The translations under genes were made by a program, and so were the position numbers. The notes under the pieces are model-generated. The model saw nothing but the letters and a program-made list of their open reading frames with translations. It did no database searches and was not told the origin of the DNA. 64,000 bases of DNA from an uncultured Pseudomonadales bacterium (GTDB lineage Bacteria > Pseudomonadota > Gammaproteobacteria > Pseudomonadales > Cellvibrionaceae): assembly GCA_947489425.1 (NCBI GenBank), contig CANLDL010000001.1, positions 744,001 to 808,000 on the forward strand. The letters run 5' to 3'. This document shows positions 51,898-59,175 of the stretch, piece by piece; the stretch's first letter is position 1, and each line of letters opens with the position of its first letter.

Positions 51898-53013
51898 TCA
51901 GAGCAAAATATTGGGATGAATCTCATTAATTGAGCACAGGCCCAATAATGCCAGAGCGATAGACACCTCTTCCTTAAGAACATCTGAAAGTTGAGCCAAG
52001 CCTTGTTCACCTTTAGCCGCAATCGCAAATAAAAACGGACGACCTAACATCACAAAATCCGCTCCCTTTGCATAAGCTTTAATAACATCTTCACCATTGC
52101 GAATACCGGAATCATAAAAAAGAGGAAACTCTTTTCCTAAAGCTTCTCGAATATTACTCAAGGCATTAATAGCTGGTGGAGCGCTCTCCAATTGGCGACC
52201 TCCATGAGAAGATACTTGAATAGCATCCACACCTGCACTTTTGAGTTTAATCGCATCATTAACATCGAGTACACCTTTAACCACTAACTTGCCTTGCCAA
52301 CGTTCGCGTAGGCGCGCTAAAAATTCCCAATCAGCACCGGCACGACTTTTTGTGCGATCAAAATGCCCTGTATCGCCACCAAAATTTGCTAAAGCCGGTG
52401 GACCATTAAATAAAGTCTTGAGCGACCAACGTGGATGCATAGCAAAATCAAAAAACTGACTTGGCCCTATTTTAAAGGGCATTTTAAAACCACGACGTAA
52501 CTCTCGTGGACGCCTGCCAACTTCGGCAACATCGACAGTCAAGGTTAGCACTTCGTAACCACAATCTTCAGCGCGATCGACTAATTTGTTAGTAACCGAT
52601 TCATCACCCCCAAAATACAACTGAAACCAAGCATTACCCTCAGCTGTTTCGATCATTTTTTCTAATGGTGTAGATGCCGCTGTCGATACCCCGACAGGAA
52701 TTTTATGTTTAGCAGCCAAACGGGCGAGCATAAGGTCCGCCCCCGGCATTGATAAATTACACATCCCCATAGGAGCAATACCAAATGGAAGCCCTGTTTC
52801 TTTATCAAATACTTTTCCTTTTAGACTACGATGCTCAACATTTTTTAATACGCGTGATTGGAGGCGTAAATGACTGATTATTTCGCGGTTTAACGATTCA
52901 CCTAGGCCTTCGCCAGCAGAGCCATCAATATAGTCATAGACCATCCAGGGCAATTTTTTCTGAGCTAGTCGCCTAGCATCGGAGAAGGTGTGAATATTTG
53001 AATTGATAAACAT
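51898..53013 (-). CDS. FMN-dependent L-2-hydroxyacid dehydrogenase/oxidase, proposed sulfolactate dehydrogenase
   Basis: About 371 residues from the ATG at 53013 (a TTG two codons earlier is possible; residue numbers below count from that TTG). TIM-barrel flavoenzyme of the lactate/glycolate oxidase family: YDYIDGSAG (28-36), FMN segment APMGMCN (82-88), QLYFG (133-137), TVDVAEVGRRPREL, K248 in VVKGVLD, catalytic H272 and substrate-binding R275 in SSHGGRQLE, and DSGIRNGEDV. The family consensus SNHGGRQLD is changed to SSHGGRQLES next to the active site, which may reflect an unusual substrate. Placement downstream of comDE suggests oxidation of sulfolactate to sulfopyruvate (inference); ordinary lactate is the main alternative. 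Confidence 0.88.
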   Translation of the reverse strand: MFINSNIHTFSDARRLAQKKLPWMVYDYIDGSAGEGLGESLNREIISHLRLQSRVLKNVEHRSLKGKVFDKETGLPFGIAPMGMCNLSMPGADLMLARLAAKHKIPVGVSTAASTPLEKMIETAEGNAWFQLYFGGDESVTNKLVDRAEDCGYEVLTLTVDVAEVGRRPRELRRGFKMPFKIGPSQFFDFAMHPRWSLKTLFNGPPALANFGGDTGHFDRTKSRAGADWEFLARLRERWQGKLVVKGVLDVNDAIKLKSAGVDAIQVSSHGGRQLESAPPAINALSNIREALGKEFPLFYDSGIRNGEDVIKAYAKGADFVMLGRPFLFAIAAKGEQGLAQLSDVLKEEVSIALALLGLCSINEIHPNILL

Positions 53014-53050
53014 CAGCAAGTACTTAATAGGTTTTTAGTTTCTGATTTTA

Positions 53051-53313
53051 GGAACCTCTGATTAACCTCGGATAACTTCTGGCTTACAGGCGTTGCTGAG
53101 ATCAAGGCGACTCTTTGCAGTAATGTCTAGACCTTGCAAAAAGAGTCAACACTGAGATCGGTAACGCCTGTAAGCCCCACAGGGCGTGGCTAAAATGCAC
53201 TTATGCTGTGTTGTACTTCTTGCTAAGGGCTACGGCCATTAGCTGCAAAGTACGCCTTGCCTAAGCACATTTTAGACTCACGCAGAAATCATTCGAGGTT
53301 AATCAGAGGTTCC
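53051..53313. mobile_element. MITE-like element with 20-bp terminal inverted repeats
   Basis: A 263-base element bounded by perfect 20-base inverted repeats: left end GGAACCTCTG-ATTAACCTCG (53051-53070), right end its exact complement (53294-53313). TTTA stands directly outside both ends (53047-53050 and 53314-53317) and looks like a 4-bp target duplication. Inside are nested stems: GGCTTACAGGCGTT (53081-53094) with AACGCCTGTAAGCC (53163-53176), GACTCTTT with AAAGAGTC near 53109 and 53140, and CTAAAATG with CATTTTAG in the right half. No coding frame. It sits one base after the comE stop codon and before the oxidase gene. Confidence 0.85.
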
Positions 53314-53314
53314 T

Positions 53315-53875
53315 TTAATTTCTTGTTTTCACTTCACTCATAAAACGATGAGCAATCACAACCGGGTCCATAGTAATAACTGGAACAGGTATATTGCCCG
53401 ACTCGCATTTACTCACAATGATTGTCATTTTATTAGAATCTAATGCCGCCTTTAATGCGCCTACTGTATCTTCCGCACTGCATTCGACAACATTTTCACA
53501 ACCACAAGCTTTGGCAACAGCAGCGAGTGATGTTTTTTTACCGGCATAGGTTGGTTGATCACCTGTTGACCCATAACTGCCGTTATCGATAATCAGCAAA
53601 ATAAAATTATCGGCTACATTGTTGGCAATAGTTGGTAGAGTACCAAAATTGGTTAACACGGAGCCATCACCATCAATGGCAATCACTTTATCTTTTTGAG
53701 CAAGCGCTAACCCCAAACCAATAGAGGACGATAAACCCATAGTCCCTAGCATATAAAAATTACTGGGCTGATCATCGAGCATATGCAGCTCTTGAGAAGG
53801 CAGGCCAATATTACAGACAACGAGTTTATCGGAAATAACGGGGATCAATGTTTTTAATACGTCACTTCTAATCAT
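53315..53875 (-). CDS. comE: Sulfopyruvate decarboxylase, beta subunit
   Basis: 186 residues; the TPP-binding half of a split decarboxylase. The ThDP/Mg motif begins GDGS (69-72) in AIDGDGSVLTNFG and ends about 28 residues later with DNGSYGSTGDQPTY. The stretch CNIGLPSQELHMLDDQPSNFYMLGTMGLSSSIGLGLAL strongly recalls methanogen ComE. With ComD it converts sulfopyruvate to sulfoacetaldehyde and CO2. Its ATG overlaps the comD stop (TAATG). Its stop codon touches the target duplication of the MITE-like element. In bacteria ComDE belongs to sulfolactate or DHPS breakdown rather than coenzyme M synthesis. Confidence 0.92.
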   Translation of the reverse strand: MIRSDVLKTLIPVISDKLVVCNIGLPSQELHMLDDQPSNFYMLGTMGLSSSIGLGLALAQKDKVIAIDGDGSVLTNFGTLPTIANNVADNFILLIIDNGSYGSTGDQPTYAGKKTSLAAVAKACGCENVVECSAEDTVGALKAALDSNKMTIIVSKCESGNIPVPVITMDPVVIAHRFMSEVKTRN

Positions 53876-54393
53876 TATGCTGTCCCCTCTTGGCTACTGG
53901 CTTTATTCCAAAAACTCGCATCGGTTAAGATCGCCGTTGGCTTATTACACATAAAGGTATGCTTCAAGATAGCATCGAATTCTTGCGCATCATCGGGGTG
54001 ATGAAAATGATAAGTAGGGATATTCATTTGCTTTAATAATGCTTTGGTATGTATCGCCATCTCTACCTGACAAGCGACAGGCTCACCCAACTCGCCTCGA
54101 TAACTTATTAGCATAGGTAGCGGAAAGTGATAGTACTGTATGAGTGTGGCCAGTGTATTAATAGTCACACCAATAGCGGTATTTTGCATAATAATAGCCG
54201 ACCGTTTACCTCCCATATAAGCACCTGCACACAAGCCCATGCCTTCATCTTCTTTGTTGGCTGGTATATGAAAAATCTTCTCGCTGTTATCGATGACTTC
54301 AATAACACCGGCAAGCTGTTTGCACGGTACAGTCGTAATAAACTCGACGTTGTTATTTTCAAAATCCTTAACGATCTTACTATTAATGGACAT
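53875..54393 (-). CDS. comD: Sulfopyruvate decarboxylase, alpha subunit
   Basis: 172 residues; the PYR half of the split TPP enzyme. NVEFITTVPCKQL, HIPANKEDEGMGLCAGAYMGGKRSAIIMQNTAIGVTIN and LISYRGELGE match the methanogen ComD pattern as I remember it. The glutamate that activates the cofactor is probably E50 in EDEGMG. Phosphonopyruvate decarboxylase is a relative but is normally a single chain, so the split arrangement supports ComDE. Preceded by 218 bases that contain a LysR-type palindrome; first gene of the comD-comE(-oxidase) unit. Confidence 0.92.
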   Translation of the reverse strand: MSINSKIVKDFENNNVEFITTVPCKQLAGVIEVIDNSEKIFHIPANKEDEGMGLCAGAYMGGKRSAIIMQNTAIGVTINTLATLIQYYHFPLPMLISYRGELGEPVACQVEMAIHTKALLKQMNIPTYHFHHPDDAQEFDAILKHTFMCNKPTAILTDASFWNKASSQEGTA

Positions 54394-54507
54394 GCTGGCA
54401 GGTTCCTATTATTAAAACTAAGTTAAATCTGGGAAAATGCTTACCCGATCTCCAGCACTTTATTACACCCATAACAGAAAAAACAGGCAAAAAAAGTTAA
54501 GCCTCGA

Positions 54508-54522
54508 TTAAGTAAAACTTAA
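54508..54522. promoter_or_regulatory. LysR-type box upstream of comD
   Basis: Perfect inverted repeat TTAAG-TAAAA-CTTAA, 15 bases with the T-N11-A form of LysR-type sites, 115 bases before comD. A further GTTAAG half site stands at 54496-54501. The LysR gene lies next to it, so it is the likely binding protein. Confidence 0.5.
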
Positions 54523-54611
54523 CAAAAAGAAGGAATAAAAAGAAAGTGAAAAAAGAATGAAAAAAGAGTAAAGCAATATTTATAAACTTTAACTACAGCT
54601 ATAAAGAACTA

Positions 54612-55529
54612 TCAATGATTACCACGCTGTTCAAGGGAGACAATTGTTTGCTCAAGAGTATGTAATAAGCCATCGAGCATACTAACTTTGGAGCTATCTT
54701 GCCTAGAAAGTATACCCATCGATCTCGATACCGTTTTTGCATTGATTGTTGCGCTTGTTGCTTGAGGCAACGGGATAAATTTTACACCCTCGTAATGAGG
54801 GTCGAGAACACAGGGGCGCGGTACAATGGCAACACCCAAATTATGCGACACCATACTGGTAATATTATCCAACGAAGATAACTCCATAGCATCGCTAAGG
54901 TTGAGTTTGTAGTCCTGCAAAATATCATCAACCATAAGCCCAACAACACTATGGCGGCTCATACGTATATAGGGATTATTTTTGAGTAGTTCCAGCGGAT
55001 CATTAGATGACAATTCCGTTGAGCACATCACCATCATTTCTTCCTGTGCAAAAGTTTGCCACTTCAAATGGTGCCGTAGCTGTAGAGGCTTACTCATAAT
55101 AGCCGCATCAATTGCGCCACGATCTAACTGGGGTAGTAAATCGTGGGATGGAGCCGTTATTAAACGTATATGTATTTCAGGGTAGTCATGCAATAAAGCC
55201 TTAATGGCAATAGGCACTAAACTCGTTAGCGAAGAAGACACTGCACCCAAGGTTAGCTCACCACGCATAGCATCTTGATTATTAGCATTACTCAACATAG
55301 CATCGTAGCCACGTACAATCTCGCGTGCTTTAGGGACTAGCGCTTTACCCGCAGCGGTTAGCTCAGGCGTACGTTTATTTCTCTCAAATAAGCTAATGTC
55401 CAATATCTCTTCCAGCTTTTTCATTTGTTGGCTAACCGCTGCTGGGCTAACACACACTTGATCAGCAGCAGCGCTAAAATTGCCTTTTTCAGAGATTGCA
55501 ATCAATGTTCGTAAGAATTTAATTGCCAT
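54612..55529 (-). CDS. LysR-family transcriptional regulator
   Basis: 305 residues. N-terminal winged helix-turn-helix (FLRTLIAISEKGNFSAAADQVCVSPAAVSQQMKKLEEILDISLFERNKR) and a two-lobed effector domain starting at about residue 90 (GELTLGAVSSSLTSLVPIAIKALLHDYPEIHIRL). The effector is unknown; from its place directly before comDE, sulfolactate or sulfopyruvate are fair guesses. It is on the same strand as comD, so it could both head and control that unit. Confidence 0.93.
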   Translation of the reverse strand: MAIKFLRTLIAISEKGNFSAAADQVCVSPAAVSQQMKKLEEILDISLFERNKRTPELTAAGKALVPKAREIVRGYDAMLSNANNQDAMRGELTLGAVSSSLTSLVPIAIKALLHDYPEIHIRLITAPSHDLLPQLDRGAIDAAIMSKPLQLRHHLKWQTFAQEEMMVMCSTELSSNDPLELLKNNPYIRMSRHSVVGLMVDDILQDYKLNLSDAMELSSLDNITSMVSHNLGVAIVPRPCVLDPHYEGVKFIPLPQATSATINAKTVSRSMGILSRQDSSKVSMLDGLLHTLEQTIVSLEQRGNH

Positions 55530-55645
55530 AGCTTACTCCATCACCCAAAACACAAAAAGAAACATAAAGGATAAGAAAAACTTAATAGAAAAGCTATAAA
55601 ACCATATTTTATCAATAAATACTAAATATTTAGCTAAAAAATGAC

Positions 55646-56674
55646 TTAATAAAGGGATTTTTGGGTGGGCGGAGGGGCGGTAGTGTCTCTAATCATCAAT
55701 TCTATATCTACCTCTGTACTTAGCGAGGTATCTTCTTGATTAATTTGAGCCAGTAGATGATCGGCTGCTAATCTACCCATTTCTGCCGAGGGGATATGCA
55801 CCGTTGTTAAGGCAGGTACAAGCTGTGAGGATAGCTCTAAATCGTCAAAACCTGTAATTGAAATATCATTGGGTACATCAATCCCAGCTGCTTGGCACTC
55901 GGCCAAAGCACCCAATGCCAACACGTCATTACCGCAGATAACCGCCGTTGGCCTGTTTTTACTGTTTAATATGGCTTGCATTGCCTCACGTCCTTGTTTA
56001 ACAGAGTAAGAACGCTGCAAAATAGATTCATCACTAAGTCTAAGCCCCTGCTGCTCTATTGCAACCTTAACTCCAGCCAATCGATCTGCTGCACGATCAT
56101 TATTAACTGTATGACCAATGATCACAGCAAAGTCTTTATGTCCAAGCTCAATTAAATAACGGGTGAGCCGCTCGGATGCTTTTTTATTATCAAAACCCAC
56201 ATAGGGTTTTGGCGAGGCCGCATCAAAAGCCCAGCAATTAACATAAGAGATATGCTGCCTCATTAAAAGATCATCCAATGCAGGCCGGTGTGTTCCACCT
56301 ACCAACATAATGCCCTCAACGCCTTGGCGCAGCAGGGTTTTAACCTCGTGTAACTCTTCATCGAGATCATATTCGTGGCTGGCTACCAATAGTGTATACC
56401 CTACATTTTTAAGCTGGCTCTGTAGGGCCTGTATACCGGTTGCAAAAATGGCATTATCAAGTGTAGGTACTACAGCACCAATGGTTTTAGTGTGCCTAGA
56501 AGCCAGTGCCCTCGCCGCGCCATCAGGTATATAGCCTAACTCGGCTATAGCCGCCTCAATCATTAAGCGCTTTTTTTCAGCAACTTTTTCGGGGTTATTG
56601 AGCACACGCGATACTGTGGCCGTTGAAACACCAACGTGTTTTGCAACATCACTAAGCGAGACACTACGAGACAT
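55646..56674 (-). CDS. LacI-family transcriptional regulator
   Basis: 342 residues from the ATG at 56674 (AGGAAA ribosome site; the frame stays open to 56743 but that extension is not LacI-like). Helix-turn-helix SLSDVAKHVGVSTATVSRVLNNPEKVAEKKR followed by the hinge AARALASRHTKTIGAVVPTLDNAIFA and a periplasmic-binding-protein-like effector domain (ISITGFDDLELSSQLVPALTTVHIP). It is divergent from the hpsN-type gene, and a perfect LacI-type palindrome lies between them, so it probably represses the dehydrogenase operon until the substrate is present. Confidence 0.94.
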   Translation of the reverse strand: MSRSVSLSDVAKHVGVSTATVSRVLNNPEKVAEKKRLMIEAAIAELGYIPDGAARALASRHTKTIGAVVPTLDNAIFATGIQALQSQLKNVGYTLLVASHEYDLDEELHEVKTLLRQGVEGIMLVGGTHRPALDDLLMRQHISYVNCWAFDAASPKPYVGFDNKKASERLTRYLIELGHKDFAVIIGHTVNNDRAADRLAGVKVAIEQQGLRLSDESILQRSYSVKQGREAMQAILNSKNRPTAVICGNDVLALGALAECQAAGIDVPNDISITGFDDLELSSQLVPALTTVHIPSAEMGRLAADHLLAQINQEDTSLSTEVDIELMIRDTTAPPPTQKSLY

Positions 56675-56800
56675 ATATTTTTCCTGTTTTTTATAATAGT
56701 AGTATATTCCAATACACTTTGTTATCTCGGTTAGCGCAATCAAAGAGGCAATTCAGCACTAACTCTATCCCCCATAAGTACAGGCATTATATTTAAACTG

Positions 56801-56829
56801 TTGACAAAAGCGTACCGGATTATTACTCT
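56801..56829 (+). promoter_or_regulatory. Predicted promoter of the hpsN operon
   Basis: Perfect -35 TTGACA (56801-56806), 17-base spacer, weak -10 TACTCT (56824-56829). The LacI-type palindrome starts at the next base, so a bound repressor would block the transcription start. Confidence 0.5.
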
Positions 56830-56849
56830 AAATGTAAGCGCTTACATTT
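56830..56849. promoter_or_regulatory. LacI-family operator
   Basis: Perfect 20-base palindrome, half-site AAATGTAAGC with central GC|GC; the core TGTAAGCGCTTACA fits the LacI/CcpA-type consensus with a central CG. Located between the divergent LacI and hpsN genes, 110 bases before hpsN. Confidence 0.85.
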
Positions 56850-56958
56850 GAGTATATTAAAAGTAATAGTCGACCATACAATCTGTCGTGCGCACTCTTT
56901 TATAAAAGACCTAAAATAAAGTAAACAATCGTGTTAATCACGTGAGCAGGAGAAAATC

Positions 56959-58269
56959 ATGGCTATAAGCTACATCAAAAAAGCAGATAAAACCTCGGCA
57001 ACAGGCGAAGACAATACCCGTGAAATAGTCATTAGTATGCTAAAAGACATCGAAGAAGGTGGTGAGGCAAAAGCTCTCGAATACGCTAAAAAGCTCGATG
57101 GTTGGGACAAGGGCTCCCCTATTATGAGTCGCGAACAAATAGAAGCTGCTAAGGCATTGGTCCCTCAGCAATTAAAAGACGATATTCATTTTTCCTACGA
57201 ACGCGTGAGCAAATTTGCCGCAGCACAACGTGATAGTATGCAAGAGTTTGAAACCGAGCTAAGCCCTGGTTTATTTGCTGGCCAAAAATTAATCCCCATG
57301 ACAACTGCAGGCTGCTATGTCCCCGGTGGCCGCTACGCTCATATCGCATCGGCTATTATGAGCGTGGCAACGGCTAAGGTTGCCGGTGTCGAAAACGTCA
57401 TTGCCTGCTCTGTACCACATGGTGAGCAAGGTATGCACCCTGCTATTGTCTATGCCATGGATCTTGCCGGGGCCAATACTATCTTGGCGATGGGTGGCGT
57501 CCAAGGTATTGCCGCTATGGCCTATGGGTTATTCACAGGTCAGCCTGCCGATATTTTAGTGGGCCCTGGTAATAAGTTTGTCGCAGAAGCTAAGCGCTTA
57601 TTGTTTGGTCGTGTGGGTATCGATTTATTTGCAGGCCCAACTGAAATCGCCATTATTGCCGATGGCAATGCAGACCCAGAAATCGTTGCTTGCGATTTAG
57701 CTGGCCAAGCCGAACACGGGCCAGACTCTCCCGCATGGCTATTTACTGATTCTCGTGAACTAGCTGATGCCGTGATAGAAAGAATGCCACACTACATTGA
57801 ATCTTTACCGCAAGTACAACGTGATGCGGCATTTGCCGCTTGGAGAGATTACGGCGAAATTATTTTATGCGATACTCATGAAGAAATAGCTACTGTTAGC
57901 GACCAATACGCCGCAGAGCACTTAGAAGTACAAGCAGATAATTTGGATTGGTGGCTTGGCCGCCTTAAAAACTACGGCTCGCTCTTTGTAGGCGAGGAAG
58001 CTACCGTTGCCTTTGGTGATAAGTGCTCAGGTACTAACCACATTTTGCCTACAAAAGGAGCTGGTCGTTACACCGGTGGTTTAAGTGCTTCTAAATTTAT
58101 TAAGGTCGTGACTTATCAGCGTCAAAATAAAGAGGCCACGCGTGATGTTGCTGCGACAACAGCTAGAATCTCTCGCGGAGAAGGTATGGAGGGGCACGCA
58201 CGTACCGGTGATATTCGCTTAGAGAAATACTACCCAGAGGAGACTTTTAACTTAGGATCGTTGCAATAA
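56959..58269 (+). CDS. hpsN: Sulfopropanediol 3-dehydrogenase (HpsN-type, histidinol-dehydrogenase family)
   Basis: 436 residues. Likely oxidises (R)-DHPS in two NAD-dependent steps to (R)-sulfolactate. The HisD fold is complete: glutamate-histidine pair E320-H321 in YAAEHLEVQ, GQAEHGPDSPAW, CSGTNHILPT and the C-terminal EGHARTGDIR with the zinc-site histidine. The segment CYVPGGRYAHIASAIMSVATAKVAGVENVIACS is, to my knowledge, that of HpsN rather than biosynthetic HisD, whose motif is different around PLISSVLM. No other histidine gene is near, while ComDE and two alcohol dehydrogenases are. GGAGAAAATC before the ATG is a good ribosome site. An ordinary HisD is the alternative. Confidence 0.85.
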   Translation: MAISYIKKADKTSATGEDNTREIVISMLKDIEEGGEAKALEYAKKLDGWDKGSPIMSREQIEAAKALVPQQLKDDIHFSYERVSKFAAAQRDSMQEFETELSPGLFAGQKLIPMTTAGCYVPGGRYAHIASAIMSVATAKVAGVENVIACSVPHGEQGMHPAIVYAMDLAGANTILAMGGVQGIAAMAYGLFTGQPADILVGPGNKFVAEAKRLLFGRVGIDLFAGPTEIAIIADGNADPEIVACDLAGQAEHGPDSPAWLFTDSRELADAVIERMPHYIESLPQVQRDAAFAAWRDYGEIILCDTHEEIATVSDQYAAEHLEVQADNLDWWLGRLKNYGSLFVGEEATVAFGDKCSGTNHILPTKGAGRYTGGLSASKFIKVVTYQRQNKEATRDVAATTARISRGEGMEGHARTGDIRLEKYYPEETFNLGSLQ

Positions 58270-58356
58270 ACGGCCCTGAGCGAAATAGATAATCCTGTGC
58301 CTAAATTAAAAACGACCTTAACAATTCGCCCCAACACGCGCCCAACTGGAAAAATA

Positions 58357-59139
58357 ATGGACAAACCCATACAGTCTCTTTTTGATCTCACCGGCCATAC
58401 AGCACTTTGTACAGGAGGCTCTTCGGGTATTGGTAAAAGAATGGCATGGGCATTATTAAATGCAGGCGCAAACGTTATTTTAGTGGCACGCAGCGAGAAG
58501 AACTTAGCTAGTACAAGAGTTGAATTCGAAGACGACCTTTCCTTTAAAGGAAAGGTCGCGACAATTGCTGCTGACCTATCAGACCGTTCATGCCTTGATG
58601 ATGTCGTCCACCAAGCGACAAACTTGCTTGGCGCACCAGATATACTCGTTAATGCTGCGGGCATTAATTTACGCCAGCCAGCTGATGAAGTAAGTGACGA
58701 AAGCTGGGATCAAACAATCAATATTAATTTATCGACGCCATTTTTTTTAGCACGCCACTGTATCAAAGGTATGCAAGAAAAAGGGTATGGACGTATTATA
58801 AATATTGCTTCGTTGCAATCATTTCGCGCCTTTCCCAACAGCATGCCTTATGGTGCCTCTAAAGGTGGGATTACACAATTAACCCGCGCCATGGCCGAGA
58901 ACTGGTCCAGCGATGGCATTATGGCTAATGCAATTGCACCGGGTTTTTTTCCAACAGAACTCACCAAAGCCGTCTATGAAAATCCAGAAATGCTTGAGCA
59001 TAATGCACGCATGACTGCCATTGGCCGCAACGGTGAACTAGCCGACCTTGATGGTGCCACTATCTTTTTGGCATCCCCTGCATCGAGTTATATAACTGGC
59101 CAAGTACTATCTGTTGATGGGGGATTTACTGCAAAATAA
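58357..59139 (+). CDS. Short-chain dehydrogenase/reductase, probable DHPS 2-dehydrogenase
   Basis: 260 residues from the ATG at 58357, which has a GGAAAA site; the frame is open from 58297 but that part is not SDR-like. Cofactor motif TGGSSGIG at 19-26, NAAG at 99-102, catalytic S152, Y165 and K169 (YGASK), and the ending GQVLSVDGGFTAK. Second gene of the hpsN unit. By analogy with Cupriavidus HpsO/HpsP, it may interconvert DHPS enantiomers through dihydroxyacetone sulfonate (inference). A perfect 26-base palindrome lies inside the reading frame at 58533-58558. Confidence 0.88.
   Translation: MDKPIQSLFDLTGHTALCTGGSSGIGKRMAWALLNAGANVILVARSEKNLASTRVEFEDDLSFKGKVATIAADLSDRSCLDDVVHQATNLLGAPDILVNAAGINLRQPADEVSDESWDQTININLSTPFFLARHCIKGMQEKGYGRIINIASLQSFRAFPNSMPYGASKGGITQLTRAMAENWSSDGIMANAIAPGFFPTELTKAVYENPEMLEHNARMTAIGRNGELADLDGATIFLASPASSYITGQVLSVDGGFTAK
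58533..58558. repeat. Perfect 26-base palindrome inside the SDR gene
   Basis: Half-site CGACCTTTCCTTT (58533-58545) is followed at once by its exact complement AAAGGAAAGGTCG (58546-58558). It encodes the surface-type residues DDLSFKGKV. It could form a strong hairpin or cruciform, or bind a dimeric protein. Confidence 0.8.
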
Positions 59140-59175
59140 GTTTGTACTTCAACAGTATTAAAAAGGTAGAAAATA

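Noticed and set aside
51840..52028. Open frame at the end of the hydroxyacid oxidase gene
   Set aside because: Out-of-frame shadow of the real C-terminus, which ends properly at 51898; not a frameshift.
53051..53313. Complete insertion sequence
   Set aside because: At 263 bases it has no room for a transposase and no coding frame; described as a MITE-like element instead.
53315..54393. Acetolactate synthase or single-chain phosphonopyruvate decarboxylase broken by a frameshift
   Set aside because: The two frames overlap cleanly as TAATG, each has a proper start, and each matches a full ComD or ComE subunit in length.
56959..58269. Biosynthetic histidinol dehydrogenase (hisD)
   Set aside because: The fold is HisD-like, but the AHIASAIMS segment, the LacI/SDR/ADH/ComDE context and the absence of other his genes favour HpsN. 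Kept only as an alternative.
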